The notes: generated by a model not told the origin, from the sequence alone. Positions 53,390 through 62,341 are shown, counted from the stretch's first letter. The stretch: DNA of 64,000 nucleotides from Halodurantibacterium daqingensis (GCF_042666235.1 NZ_JBHTFQ010000001.1:496001-560000), one strand, 5' to 3'. Program-made: numbers and translations.

Positions 53390-53798
53390 GCCGCCGCGCC
53401 CGTGCCGTGCTTGTGGCCCTGGCCGCGTGGGCAGTGACCGCGGTGCGGCGGGTACGGCGGCGTCCCTGACTCAGACGCTGCGCTGCGCGATTCCTCCCGG
53501 CGCACCTCATCGATGGCGGGGCTGCAGGAAAGAGTTCTGGGCGCGGGCCCCGTTGTGCCCTTGTGCGTCACAGCCAGGCAAGGAAGGCGCTGGAAACGGC
53601 GCGTCAGACGGTGCCGGTTACTGTGCCGCCGGTGTCGTGACCGATCTCGCGCAGCTTGCTGTCATTACTCGGGCGAACGGCGCAGTGTGACAGGGGGCGC
53701 GGCTGCGGCCTGGAGGCTGGTCCGGTCTGTTGCAGCCTGTAGCGGGAAGACACTCTGCCCGCGCCGCTTGCCCCGGCCTTTGGCCGGGGCGAATGATG
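53390..53798. other. gene-free interval between the TSUP gene and pckA
   Basis: Convergent gene tails with no supported frame in between. Only the hairpin at 53770-53790 is recognisable. Confidence 0.5.
53770..53790 (-). terminator. stem-loop downstream of pckA
   Basis: Perfect 9-bp stem (GCCCCGGCC / GGCCGGGGC) with a 3-base loop, starting 9 bases after the pckA stop. No T-tract follows on the pckA strand, so termination strength is uncertain. Confidence 0.6.
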
Positions 53799-55403
53799 TC
53801 AGCCGATGGCGGCTGCCTTCACGTCTTCGTCGATATAGGGGACGTATTGCGCGAAGTTGTCGGCAAACATCGCCACCAGCTTCGCCGCCTGTGCATCATA
53901 GGCTGCGGGATCCGACCATGTTCCGCGCGGATCAAGAAGACCATCCTCGACCCCAGGCACCGAGACCGGAACCTCGAAGCCGAAGTTCGGATCCTTGCGG
54001 AATGGCACTGTGTTGAGCGAGCCGTCCAGTGCCGCCGTCAGCAGCGCGCGTGTGGCGCGGATCGGCATCCGGCTGCCGGTGCCATAGGCGCCCCCGGTCC
54101 AGCCGGTGTTGACCAGCCAGCAGGTTGCACCATGGGCCGCGATCTTTTCCTGCAGCAACTTGCCGTAAGCCTCGGGGCGGCGCGGCATGAAGGGGGCGCC
54201 AAAGCAGGTCGAGAAGGTAGGCTCGGGCTCGGTCACGCCACGTTCGGTGCCGGCAACCTTCGAGGTGAAGCCCGACAGGAAGTGATACATGGCCTGCGCG
54301 GGGGTCAGCCGCGCGATGGGCGGCAGAACCCCGAAGGCGTCGCAGGTCAGCATGATGATGTTCTTCGGGTGTCCGCCCAGCGCCGTGGCGCTGGCATTCG
54401 AGATATATTCGAGCGGATAGGCGCAACGGGTATTCGCCGTCAGGCTGTCGTCGTTGAAATCCAGTTCCTTTGTCTCGGGATCGAAAACCATGTTCTCGAC
54501 CACCGTCGCGAATTTCTCGGTGGTGGCAAAGATTTCCGGTTCGGCTTCTGCGCTGAGGTTGATGGTCTTGGCATAGCAGCCGCCTTCGAAGTTGAAGGTG
54601 CCGCGATCCGACCAGCCGTGTTCGTCGTCGCCAATCAGCACCCGGGACGGATCGGCGGAAAGCGTTGTCTTGCCGGTGCCCGAAAGGCCAAAGAACACCG
54701 CCGTGTCATCGGGGCTGTCCGGGGCGTGGTTGGCCGAGCAGTGCATCGGCATGATGCCCTGTTCCGGAAGCAGGTAGTTGAGCAAGGTGAACACCGACTT
54801 CTTGTTCTCGCCGGCATAGGCCGTCCCGCCGATCAGGATCATCTTCCGGTCGAAGTTCAGGGCAATCACCGTGCCGCTGCGGCAGCCGTGCCGTGTCGGA
54901 TCGGCCGTGAAGCTGGGGCAGTTGATGATCGTCCAGTCGGGGGCGAAGCCGTCAAGCTCATCCCGCGCCGGGCGCCGCAGCAGGTGGCGGATGAACAGCC
55001 CGTGCCAGGCGAGTTCGGTGATGACGCGCACATCAAGGCGGTAGGCGGGATCTGCGCCCCCGAACAGATCCTGCACGAAGTAATCGCGGCCCTTCATATG
55101 GGCCAGCATGTCGGCATGAAGCACATCAAATGCCTCGGGCGTCATGGGGGCATTGTTTTCCCACCAGATCGAATGCTCCACCGAGGGCGTCCGCACAACG
55201 AACTTGTCCTTGGGCGAGCGGCCGGTATGGGTGCCGGTCGTCACCAGAAGTGCGCCGCCCTTGCCCAAGGTGCCTTCGCCACGTTTGAGCGCTTCTTCGA
55301 CAAGCGCGGGCTCGATGAGGTTGTAATAGACATTGCCCAGACCAGAGATGCCCTGATCTTCAAGGCGGTGGGCTGGGTTTACGCGTCCATTGGTCATCTG
55401 CAA
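53799..55403 (-). CDS. pckA: phosphoenolpyruvate carboxykinase (ATP)
   Basis: Converts oxaloacetate plus ATP to phosphoenolpyruvate, the entry to gluconeogenesis. 534 residues: TGTHTGRSPKDKFVV (~56-70, substrate Arg), the kinase-1a loop GLSGTGKTTLS (~233) and the metal-binding GDDEHGWSDRGTFNFEGGCY (~255-274), all intact. MQMTNGRV allows a start at 55403 or 55397. Divergent from hprK; twin GTTAGCGCAACCAT repeats lie 147-180 bases upstream. Confidence 0.97.
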   Translation of the reverse strand: MQMTNGRVNPAHRLEDQGISGLGNVYYNLIEPALVEEALKRGEGTLGKGGALLVTTGTHTGRSPKDKFVVRTPSVEHSIWWENNAPMTPEAFDVLHADMLAHMKGRDYFVQDLFGGADPAYRLDVRVITELAWHGLFIRHLLRRPARDELDGFAPDWTIINCPSFTADPTRHGCRSGTVIALNFDRKMILIGGTAYAGENKKSVFTLLNYLLPEQGIMPMHCSANHAPDSPDDTAVFFGLSGTGKTTLSADPSRVLIGDDEHGWSDRGTFNFEGGCYAKTINLSAEAEPEIFATTEKFATVVENMVFDPETKELDFNDDSLTANTRCAYPLEYISNASATALGGHPKNIIMLTCDAFGVLPPIARLTPAQAMYHFLSGFTSKVAGTERGVTEPEPTFSTCFGAPFMPRRPEAYGKLLQEKIAAHGATCWLVNTGWTGGAYGTGSRMPIRATRALLTAALDGSLNTVPFRKDPNFGFEVPVSVPGVEDGLLDPRGTWSDPAAYDAQAAKLVAMFADNFAQYVPYIDEDVKAAAIG

Positions 55404-55748
55404 GCTCCCGGTTCCGCCTGTCGAGGCGGCTTTGACAGATCAGAGTTCGGCGCTCCGGGCCGAAGGAGCACCGGTCGGCAGCCGTGAAGGGTGCCGACCC
55501 ATGGCCTATAACATGTCGTTTCCGCGAAGGAACAGGACGCTTTGGCTGCGTTAGCGCAACCATTTTCAGGTTAGCGCAACCATGTGCAGAAGCCCGCGCA
55601 TATTAACTAAAGCTTACCACAGTTCGGCTGTGCTGAAGAGGCGCAACGCGGCTGATTCGCCTCACGAAGTTGCGCATCGATCGGCCGGGGCTTGCCTTGT
55701 GTCCGGGGATCGGGACGATTGGGAACGACAGGAAACCGGATCAGGGCG
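55404..55748. other. divergent regulatory region between pckA and hprK
   Basis: 345 bases with no gene. It contains an 8-bp hairpin (GGTCGGCA 55473-55480 with TGCCGACC 55492-55499) within the probable pckA leader and the twin direct repeats at 55550-55583. No clear sigma-70 promoter for either direction. Confidence 0.55.
55550..55583. promoter_or_regulatory. twin operator-like direct repeats upstream of pckA
   Basis: GTTAGCGCAACCAT occurs at 55550-55563 and again at 55570-55583, a 20-base step (about two helical turns), so two dimers could bind one face. Each copy resembles the GTTAGCGC-centred palindrome of LacI-family regulators, such as the one I associate with CceR-type control of central carbon metabolism in Rhodobacterales. 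The regulator is inferred, the repeat is seen. Confidence 0.5.
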
Positions 55749-56246
55749 ATGTCGAACGAAGCAAGCAGGCGGAACCCGGGGGCCCCAGGAGTGGCTTCTG
55801 CCGGGCAAGAGGACGGTGTGAAGCCCGGCGCGACCGCGATCCTGCACGCGAGCACCGTCGCATGGGGCGGGCGCGGGCTTCTCATCCTCGGCGCTTCGGG
55901 TGCCGGCAAGTCGTCGCTTGCCCTTCAGTTGATGGCTTTCGGGGCGGGGCTTGTGGCGGATGACCGCACCGTCGTTGTGCGCCGGGAAGGCAGGCTGCTG
56001 GCCTCGGTGCCGCCGCCTCTCGCGGGTTTGATCGAAGCGCGGGGGCTTGGACTTCTGTCCGCGGTGCCGCAGGGGCCGGTTCCGCTTGTCCTTGCGGTCG
56101 ATCTGGATCACGCTGAGGATCAGCGCCTGCCGCCCGCGCGGGAGCATCAGGTGCTTGGCTGCAGGATCCCGCTCGTCCGGCGTGTCGATCACGCGGCCTT
56201 TCCAGCGGCCGTGCTGCAGTATCTGAAAGAGGGGCGGAGCGCCTGA
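55749..56246 (+). CDS. hprK: HPr kinase/phosphorylase, C-terminal-domain-only form
   Basis: Phosphorylates (and may dephosphorylate) a serine of HPr. Only 165 residues: it lacks the N-terminal domain of Gram-positive HprK, as usual in alphaproteobacteria. Walker A GASGAGKS (48-55), LVADDRTVV (~75) and the HprK signature IEARGLGLL (~98-106) are present. The ATG at 55749 (MSNEASRRNP) is preferred over the longer frame. First of the hprK-rapZ-EIIA-HPr set. The chvI-chvG two-component genes that often precede hprK in this class are absent here. Confidence 0.93.
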   Translation: MSNEASRRNPGAPGVASAGQEDGVKPGATAILHASTVAWGGRGLLILGASGAGKSSLALQLMAFGAGLVADDRTVVVRREGRLLASVPPPLAGLIEARGLGLLSAVPQGPVPLVLAVDLDHAEDQRLPPAREHQVLGCRIPLVRRVDHAAFPAAVLQYLKEGRSA

Positions 56247-56247
56247 G

Positions 56248-57168
56248 ATGACCGAACTGATCCCGTCACAACCAAGCGCGCAGCGCCTGGTGCTGGTCAC
56301 CGGGCCTTCCGGTGCCGGCCGCTCCACCGCGATCAACGCGTTGGAGGATCTGGGATATGAGGCGATCGACAACCTGCCCCTGTCGCTGGTGCCCCGGCTG
56401 CTGGACGGGCCGCCGATTGCGCGGCCACTGGCCTTGGGGGTCGATGTGCGCAACCGGGATTTCAGCGCAACCGGAATGATCGAGCTGATCGACCGGTTGA
56501 CGCGGGGGCCCGAAACCCAGCCCGAAGTGCTTTATCTCGATTGCAGCCCCGATACGCTCATCCGGCGCTATTCGGAAACGCGCCGCCGTCATCCTTTGTC
56601 ACCGGCCGAACAGCCGGCGCTTGGCATCGCGCGCGAGATCGATCTTCTGGCCCCGGTCCGGACCAGGGCCGACGTGCTGATCGACACCTCGGAGATGTCG
56701 CCGCATGATCTGCGGGCCGAGATTGCACGATGGTTCGACAATGGCACGATGGCGCGGCTCGCGGTTTCGGTGCATTCCTTTTCCTACAAGCGCGGCGTGC
56801 CGCGCGGCGTGGACATGGTATTCGACTGCCGCTTCCTGCGGAATCCCTACTGGGACGAGACGCTGCGGCCGCTGAACGGGCAGGATGCCGAGGTTGCGGC
56901 CTATGTCGCGCAGGATCCGCGCTTTGCACCGTTCTTTGACCAGGTGCGGGATCTGATCGGCCTTGTCCTGCCTGCGCAACTGGAAGAAGGTCGAACCCAT
57001 GTCGCAATCGCCTTCGGGTGTACCGGCGGCCAGCATCGCAGCGTCGCAATGGCCGAAAAACTTGCCGCAACCCTTGCAGAGGGCGGTTGGCAGGTGTCTA
57101 AACGTCACAGGGAATTGGAACGGCGGGGCGGAATTGTCCCCGGAACTGTGGCAGGTGAAAGGGCGTGA
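56248..57168 (+). CDS. rapZ: RNase adapter/nucleotide-binding protein RapZ
   Basis: 306-residue P-loop protein. In E. coli RapZ guides RNase E to GlmZ and senses glucosamine-6-phosphate; in alphaproteobacteria the target is unsettled. Walker A GPSGAGRS (19-26), LGYEAIDNLPLSLVP and VDVRNRDF in the N-terminal half, and the C-terminal FSYKRGVPRGVDMVFDCRFL and FGCTGGQHRSVAMAEKL are family hallmarks. Starts 1 base after hprK. Confidence 0.95.
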   Translation: MTELIPSQPSAQRLVLVTGPSGAGRSTAINALEDLGYEAIDNLPLSLVPRLLDGPPIARPLALGVDVRNRDFSATGMIELIDRLTRGPETQPEVLYLDCSPDTLIRRYSETRRRHPLSPAEQPALGIAREIDLLAPVRTRADVLIDTSEMSPHDLRAEIARWFDNGTMARLAVSVHSFSYKRGVPRGVDMVFDCRFLRNPYWDETLRPLNGQDAEVAAYVAQDPRFAPFFDQVRDLIGLVLPAQLEEGRTHVAIAFGCTGGQHRSVAMAEKLAATLAEGGWQVSKRHRELERRGGIVPGTVAGERA

Positions 57169-57566
57169 TCGGCATCGTGATCGTCGCACATGGTGGTTTG
57201 GCGAGAGAGTATCTTGCCGCCGTCGAGCATGTGGTCGGCAGGCAGAAGGGCGTGGTCGCCATCGCGATTGAGGACGACCACGACCGCGCCGCCAAACAGG
57301 CCGAGATCTGCCGTGCGGCCGAGGCGGTTGATGAAGGTGATGGTGTCATCGTGGTGACCGACATGTTCGGCGGCTCTCCGTCAAACCTGTCGCTGATGGC
57401 CTGCATGCGCCCGAAGCGGCGGATCCTCTACGGGGCGAACCTGCCCATGCTGATCAAACTGGCCAAATCGCGCCGGCAGCCGGTGGCCACTGCGGTGGAA
57501 GCCGCGCTCGAGGCGGGGCGCAAGTATATAAACAGCATGGACATCGGCGGAGGGCAGGGCGGATGA
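57165..57566 (+). CDS. PTS EIIA component, mannose type
   Basis: 133-residue soluble EIIA-Man-like phosphocarrier with the phosphorylated His9 in IVIVAHGGLA and the following TDMFGGSPSNLSL. GTG start overlaps the rapZ stop (GTGA). No sugar permease (EIIB/C/D) is adjacent, so this belongs to the regulatory rather than the transport PTS. Confidence 0.94.
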   Translation: MIGIVIVAHGGLAREYLAAVEHVVGRQKGVVAIAIEDDHDRAAKQAEICRAAEAVDEGDGVIVVTDMFGGSPSNLSLMACMRPKRRILYGANLPMLIKLAKSRRQPVATAVEAALEAGRKYINSMDIGGGQGG

Positions 57567-57835
57567 GCATCACGCGCGAATTGCGGATCATCAACGAAAA
57601 GGGGCTGCATGCCCGCGCCAGCGCCCGGTTTGTCGAGGTGGTCGAGGCGCATGATGCAAGCGTCGAGGTTCGCCGCGACGGCATGAGCGTGTCGGGCGAT
57701 TCGATCATGGGCCTGTTGATGCTGGGCGCGGCACGCGGCACCTCGATCGAGATCGAGACTGCCGGGCCGCAGGCCGAACAGCTGGCCACCGAGCTCGAGG
57801 CGCTGGTGGCCAATCGTTTCGGCGAGGATTTCTGA
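57563..57835 (+). CDS. ptsH: phosphocarrier protein HPr
   Basis: 90 residues. Active-site His16 in EKGLHARASARF and the regulatory-serine region GMSVSGDSIMGLLML (Ser47), the target expected for the HprK encoded upstream. ATGA overlap with the EIIA gene. Enzyme I is not in the window. Confidence 0.95.
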   Translation: MSITRELRIINEKGLHARASARFVEVVEAHDASVEVRRDGMSVSGDSIMGLLMLGAARGTSIEIETAGPQAEQLATELEALVANRFGEDF

Positions 57836-57838
57836 CGC

Positions 57839-58714
57839 TCAGCGCGTCGGAACCGGAACCTCGCCGCGATAGTCGTAGAACCCGCGCCCGGTCTTGCGGC
57901 CCAGCCAGCCGGCTTCGACATATTTGGTCAGCAGCGGGCAGGGACGATACTTGGTGTCGGCAAGTCCGTCATGCAGCACGTTCATGATGGCAAGGCAGGT
58001 ATCGAGGCCGATGAAATCCGCCAACTCAAGCGGGCCCATCGGATGATTTGCGCCAAGTTTCAAGGATTCGTCGATCGAGCGAACCGAGCCCACGCCTTCG
58101 TAAAGCGTATAGACCGCCTCGTTGATCATCGGCATCAGGATGCGGTTGACGATGAAGGCCGGGAAATCCTCGGCGCTTGCGGCCGTCTTTCCCAGCTTCT
58201 GCACCACGGCGTGCAGGGTGGTGTAGGTTTCCTCGTCGGTGGCAATGCCGCGGATCAGTTCCACCAGCTGCATCACCGGCACCGGGTTCATGAAGTGAAA
58301 GCCCATGAACTTTTCGGGGCGATCGGTGCGGCTGGCCAGTCGGGTGATCGAGATCGAGGAGGTGTTCGAGGTCAGGATCGTTTCGGGCTTCAGATGCGGC
58401 AGAAGATCCTCGAAGATCGCGGCCTTGACGCTTTCGCGTTCGGTCGCGGCCTCGATGATGAGGTCGCACTGGCCAAGCTCGGCAAGCGTGAGGGTCGTGC
58501 GGATCCGGCCGCGCGCGGCGGCGTGATCTTCGGCGGTGATCTTGCCGCGGCTGACCTGACGTTCCAGATTGCGATCGATCAGCGACAGGGCCGCATCCAG
58601 CGCCGCCTGCGAAATGTCCGTCAAAAGCACCTCGTACCCGGCCATGGCAAAGACATGGGCAATTCCATTGCCCATCTGACCGGCGCCAACGATACCTACC
58701 GAACGGATGTCCAT
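57839..58714 (-). CDS. 3-hydroxybutyryl-CoA dehydrogenase
   Basis: NAD-dependent short/medium 3-hydroxyacyl-CoA dehydrogenase, 291 residues, used in fatty acid/polyhydroxybutyrate or crotonyl-CoA pathways. Rossmann motif VGAGQMGNGIAHVFAMAGY (~10-28) and the HCDH signature FHFMNPVPVMQLVELIRGI (~135-153; catalytic His and Glu region), then the C-terminal domain with NHPMGPLELADFIGLDTCLAI. Ends 3 bases from the HPr stop, tail to tail. Downstream of etfBA on the same strand, probably in one operon. Confidence 0.92.
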   Translation of the reverse strand: MDIRSVGIVGAGQMGNGIAHVFAMAGYEVLLTDISQAALDAALSLIDRNLERQVSRGKITAEDHAAARGRIRTTLTLAELGQCDLIIEAATERESVKAAIFEDLLPHLKPETILTSNTSSISITRLASRTDRPEKFMGFHFMNPVPVMQLVELIRGIATDEETYTTLHAVVQKLGKTAASAEDFPAFIVNRILMPMINEAVYTLYEGVGSVRSIDESLKLGANHPMGPLELADFIGLDTCLAIMNVLHDGLADTKYRPCPLLTKYVEAGWLGRKTGRGFYDYRGEVPVPTR

Positions 58715-58808
58715 CTGCGATCCCTCTTGCCTGTTCTGTCAGTTCCGAAGCCGGCGCGCCCGGCGGCCGGTGGTGAGGGCGGCCCGCCGGGACGGCGGAC
58801 CCCCGGGA

Positions 58809-59735
58809 TCAGACCTTTTCGGTCAGCTCTGGCAGGATCTGGAACAGATCCCCCACAAGGCCGTAATCGGCGACCTGGAAGATCGGCGCTTCCTCGTCCT
58901 TGTTGATGGCGACGATGATCTTGCTGTCCTTCATCCCGGCAAGATGCTGGATCGCGCCCGAAATGCCGACGGCGATATAGAGCATCGGCGCCACGACCTT
59001 GCCGGTCTGGCCAACCTGCCAGTCATTCGGGGCATAGCCCGAATCGACGGCGGCACGGCTTGCCCCGACGGCCGCGCCCAGCTTGTCGGCCAGCTTCTCG
59101 ATCATCGCGAAGTTTTCTTCCGAACCGATCCCGCGCCCGCCGGAGACGACAATCCCGGCGCTGGTCAGTTCGGGCCGGTCCGAGGCCGCGACCTTGTCCT
59201 CGACCCATTCCGAAAGGCCCGGATCGCCGGCAGCAGAGACGGTTTCGACTGGTGCCGCGCCGCCTTCACCCGCCAGCTCGAAGCTGGTTGTGCGCAGCGT
59301 CGCCACCTTGATCGCATCGGCAGAGCGAACCCGTTGCACGGCATTGCCGGCATAGATCGTGCGCTCGAACGTGTCGGCGTCGATGATGGCGGTCACATCG
59401 CTGATGACCATCACGTCAAGAAGTGCCGCGACGCGGGGCAGAACGTTGCGCGCGCTGACGGTCGCGGGCGCGACGATGTGGCTGAAGCCCTGCGCCAGCC
59501 CGACCACGAGATCGGCCAGCGGTTCGGCCAGGCCCTTGCCATAGGCCGCATCATCCGCGCAAAGCACCTTGGTGACGCCCGCAAGCTTGGCGGCGGCTTC
59601 GGCAGCGCCGGCGCAACCCGCACCCGCGACCAGAACCGTGACATCCCCCAGCGCCTTTGCGCCGGTCAGGGCCTTGGCGGTGGCATCAAGCGCCAGATCA
59701 GCGCCGTTGACCTCTGCCAGAAGAAGAACAGCCAT
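58809..59735 (-). CDS. etfA: electron transfer flavoprotein subunit alpha
   Basis: 308-residue FAD-binding subunit of the ETF that carries electrons from acyl-CoA and other dehydrogenases to ETF:quinone oxidoreductase. C-terminal FAD domain with VSGGRGIGSEENFAMI (~200) and the hallmark GISGAIQHLAGMKDSKIIVAINKD. Its ATG shares one base with the etfB stop (TGATG). Confidence 0.96.
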   Translation of the reverse strand: MAVLLLAEVNGADLALDATAKALTGAKALGDVTVLVAGAGCAGAAEAAAKLAGVTKVLCADDAAYGKGLAEPLADLVVGLAQGFSHIVAPATVSARNVLPRVAALLDVMVISDVTAIIDADTFERTIYAGNAVQRVRSADAIKVATLRTTSFELAGEGGAAPVETVSAAGDPGLSEWVEDKVAASDRPELTSAGIVVSGGRGIGSEENFAMIEKLADKLGAAVGASRAAVDSGYAPNDWQVGQTGKVVAPMLYIAVGISGAIQHLAGMKDSKIIVAINKDEEAPIFQVADYGLVGDLFQILPELTEKV

Positions 59736-60496
59736 CAGATCACCCCCGCTTCGTCCTTGAGTTTCGAAATCAGCTCATCCACCGATCCGACCTTGATGCC
59801 AGCCTTGCGGCCTGCCGGTTCCACGGTGCTGACCACGGAAAGCCGCGGGGACACATCTACGCCGTAATCGGCGGCAGTCTTTTCCTCGAGCGGCTTCTTC
59901 TTGGCCTTCATGATGTTCGGAAGGCTGGCATAGCGCGGTTCGTTCAGGCGCAGGTCGGCGGTGATGATCGCGGGCAGCTTGACGCGGATGGTCTGCAGGC
60001 CGCCGTCCACCTCGCGGGTGACCACGGCATGATCGCCCTCGACCGCCACTTCCGAGGCATAGGTCGCCTGGCTCCAGCCCAGCAGCGCCGCCAGCATCTG
60101 TCCCGTGGCGTTCATGTCATTGTCGATCGCCTGCTTGCCGGCGATGACCAGCCCGGGCGCCTCCGCCTCGACCACGGCCTTGAGCAGCTTGGCCACCGCC
60201 AGCGGCTCGATGTCCTGGTGCACATCATCGGCGGCGACGATCAGGATGGCGCGGTCGGCGCCCATTGCCAGTGCCGTGCGAAGGGTTTCCTGCGCCTGCT
60301 TCACGCCGATCGACACGACCACGACTTCCGTCGCCGCGCCCTTTTCCTTGAGCCGGATCGCCTCTTCTACGGCGATCTCGTCGAAAGGGTTCATCGACAT
60401 CTTGACGTTTGCAAGATCCACGCCGCTGCCGTCTGCCTTGACGCGAACCTTCACGTTGTAGTCAATCACCCGCTTCACGGGCACAAGAACCTTCAT
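59735..60496 (-). CDS. etfB: electron transfer flavoprotein subunit beta
   Basis: 253-residue AMP-binding subunit of ETF. The start MKVLVPVKRVIDYNVKV, the loop VVVSIGVKQAQETLRTALAM and the signature AGKQAIDNDMNATGQMLA (~125) are diagnostic; the recognition loop LPNIMKAKKKPLEEK (~195) docks dehydrogenases. The ATG at 60496 fits the family N-terminus. The gene after it is etfA. Confidence 0.96.
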   Translation of the reverse strand: MKVLVPVKRVIDYNVKVRVKADGSGVDLANVKMSMNPFDEIAVEEAIRLKEKGAATEVVVVSIGVKQAQETLRTALAMGADRAILIVAADDVHQDIEPLAVAKLLKAVVEAEAPGLVIAGKQAIDNDMNATGQMLAALLGWSQATYASEVAVEGDHAVVTREVDGGLQTIRVKLPAIITADLRLNEPRYASLPNIMKAKKKPLEEKTAADYGVDVSPRLSVVSTVEPAGRKAGIKVGSVDELISKLKDEAGVI

Positions 60497-60568
60497 CGGC
60501 GGTTTCTCCCTTTTCTTCCCCACTGGGGCATTCCAAGCGTCCGAACTCTAGTTAGCGACTCGTTCGCG

Positions 60569-60595
60569 GGGGTGACAGTAGAAAAATGTCACCCC
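60569..60595 (-). terminator. hairpin between ald and etfB
   Basis: 9-bp stem (GGGGTGACA / TGTCACCCC) around a 9-base loop containing a run of five A (T on the minus strand). It lies 23 bases after the ald stop on the ald strand and 73 bases before the etfB start. No T-tract follows, so it could be a weak terminator or a leader element of etfBA. Confidence 0.45.
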
Positions 60596-60617
60596 ACCCC
60601 AACGACGCCGCGTCCTG

Positions 60618-61736
60618 TCAGAGCTTGAGCGCCAGACGCGGAGAGAGCACGTCAATCCCGAGCGCCTTGCCAACTGCGTGATAGGTCAGCTTGCCGGCAT
60701 GGGTGTTCAGCCCGTTCAGCAGATGGGGGTCATCCTCGCAGGCCTGTTTCCAGCCCTTGTCGGCCAGGGACAGCATGAAGGGCATGGTGGCGTTGCCCAG
60801 GGCCAGGGTCGAGGTGCGGGCGACTGCGCCGGGCATGTTCGCGACGCAATAGTGCAGGATCCCGTCCACCTCGTAGATCGGGTCCTGATGCGTCGTCGCG
60901 CGCGAGGTTTCAAAGCAGCCGCCCTGATCGATGGCAACATCGACAATCGCGGCCCCCGGCTTCATGTCGGCGAGTTGCGCGCGGGTTACCAGCTTGGGCG
61001 CGGCGGCGCCCGGGATCAGAACGGCCCCGATCACCATGTCGGCCTCGGCCACCAGCTCTGCGGTGTTGCCGGCACTGGCATAGCGCGTCTTGAACTGGCC
61101 CGAAAACACATCGTCCAGGTAGCGCAGGCGCGGCAAAGACCGGTCCAGCACCGTGACATCCGCGCCCATGCCGGCCGCGACCCGCGCCGCATGGGTGCCC
61201 ACGACCCCGCCACCGATCACCACGACCCGCGCGGGCGAAACCCCGGGCACACCGCCCAGCAGCACGCCGCGCCCGCCATTGGCCTTTTGCAGCGTCCAGG
61301 CTCCGACCTGCGGGGCAAGCCGGCCCGCAACCTCGGACATCGGCGCGAGAAGTGGCAGGCCGCCACTGGCATCCGTCACCGTTTCATAGGCGATGGCGGT
61401 GACGCCGCTGTCCAGCAGATCGCGGGTCTGTTCCGGATCGGGGGCGAGATGGAGATAGGTGAACAGGATCTGCCCATCCCGCAGGCGCTTGCGTTCAACC
61501 GCCTGTGGCTCCTTTACCTTGACGATCATCTCGGCCTCGTCAAAGACCGCTTCAGCAGTGTCGGCGAGGCGGGCTCCAGCTTCGACATAATCCTCGTCGG
61601 TAAATCCGGCACCGACGCCGGCACCACGTTCCACAATTACCTCGTGGCCGTGGGCCAGGGCCTCGCGCGCCGCATGGGGCGTGAGGCCGACCCGGAACTC
61701 CTGGGCCTTGATTTCCTTCGGGCAACCGATCTTCAT
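60618..61736 (-). CDS. ald: alanine dehydrogenase
   Basis: NAD-dependent oxidative deamination of L-alanine to pyruvate and ammonia. 372 residues, family length. The N-terminus MKIGCPKEIKAQEFRVGLTP, the catalytic Lys in VKVKEPQ (~75), catalytic His in LFTYLHLAPDP (~96), Rossmann motif VIGGGVVGTHAARVAAGMGA (~172) and ANMPGAVARTST (~300) are conserved. Divergent from an Lrp-type gene, which typically controls it. Confidence 0.97.
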   Translation of the reverse strand: MKIGCPKEIKAQEFRVGLTPHAAREALAHGHEVIVERGAGVGAGFTDEDYVEAGARLADTAEAVFDEAEMIVKVKEPQAVERKRLRDGQILFTYLHLAPDPEQTRDLLDSGVTAIAYETVTDASGGLPLLAPMSEVAGRLAPQVGAWTLQKANGGRGVLLGGVPGVSPARVVVIGGGVVGTHAARVAAGMGADVTVLDRSLPRLRYLDDVFSGQFKTRYASAGNTAELVAEADMVIGAVLIPGAAAPKLVTRAQLADMKPGAAIVDVAIDQGGCFETSRATTHQDPIYEVDGILHYCVANMPGAVARTSTLALGNATMPFMLSLADKGWKQACEDDPHLLNGLNTHAGKLTYHAVGKALGIDVLSPRLALKL

Positions 61737-61882
61737 GGGACGTCCTTCCTGTTGTCGGTTATTATTGCGCCATTATGCCGCAGGTGGCGGGCAAGAGGAT
61801 TCTGATCGCAGATGGTCTGCGCGGGAATTCATGGTAAAAGCTGCGAACAAAATCGTATTGGCTCGAAGAAAGTTGCGCCGTC
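61737..61882. promoter_or_regulatory. divergent promoter region of ald and its Lrp-type regulator
   Basis: 146-base spacer, relatively AT-rich for the window (for example GTTATTATTGCG near 61758). The geometry suggests control of both genes from here by the regulator. No defined operator can be read. Confidence 0.4.
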
Positions 61883-62341
61883 ATGAACCTTGATGCCACA
61901 GACCGCCGGATTCTCTCTGTCCTGCAGAAGCAGGGGCGGATCTCGAACGCGGATCTTTCCGAACGCGTCAACCTGTCCGCCTCGGCCTGCCATCGCCGCG
62001 TTCAGCGGCTTGAGGCGGAGGGGTTCATCCGGGATTACGTGGCGCTGCTGGATCCGCGCAAGCTGGGCCGCCCCACGACGGTTTTCGTTGAAATAACACT
62101 GTCAGGGCAGGCGGATGACGTGCTTGACGCCTTCGAGCGCGAGGTCGCCCGCGTTCCCGATGTGCTCGAATGCCATCTGATGGCCGGCACGGCCGACTAT
62201 CTGCTCAAGATCGTGGCCGAGGATACCGAGGATTTCGCCCGGATCCATCGGCAGTATCTGTCGCGTTTGCCCGGGGTCGCGCAGATGCAGTCGTCCTTCG
62301 CGTTGCGCACGGTCTGCAAGACCACCGCAATTCCGCTGTAG
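61883..62341 (+). CDS. Lrp/AsnC family transcriptional regulator
   Basis: 152-residue feast/famine regulator. Helix-turn-helix at ~20-45 (ISNADLSERVNLSASACHRR), then an effector-binding RAM domain (~65-145; FVEITLSGQ, ECHLMAGTADYLLKIVA). Its divergent position to ald makes it an AldR-type regulator responding to alanine, as in other alphaproteobacteria; this is inference from context. Confidence 0.93.
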   Translation: MNLDATDRRILSVLQKQGRISNADLSERVNLSASACHRRVQRLEAEGFIRDYVALLDPRKLGRPTTVFVEITLSGQADDVLDAFEREVARVPDVLECHLMAGTADYLLKIVAEDTEDFARIHRQYLSRLPGVAQMQSSFALRTVCKTTAIPL

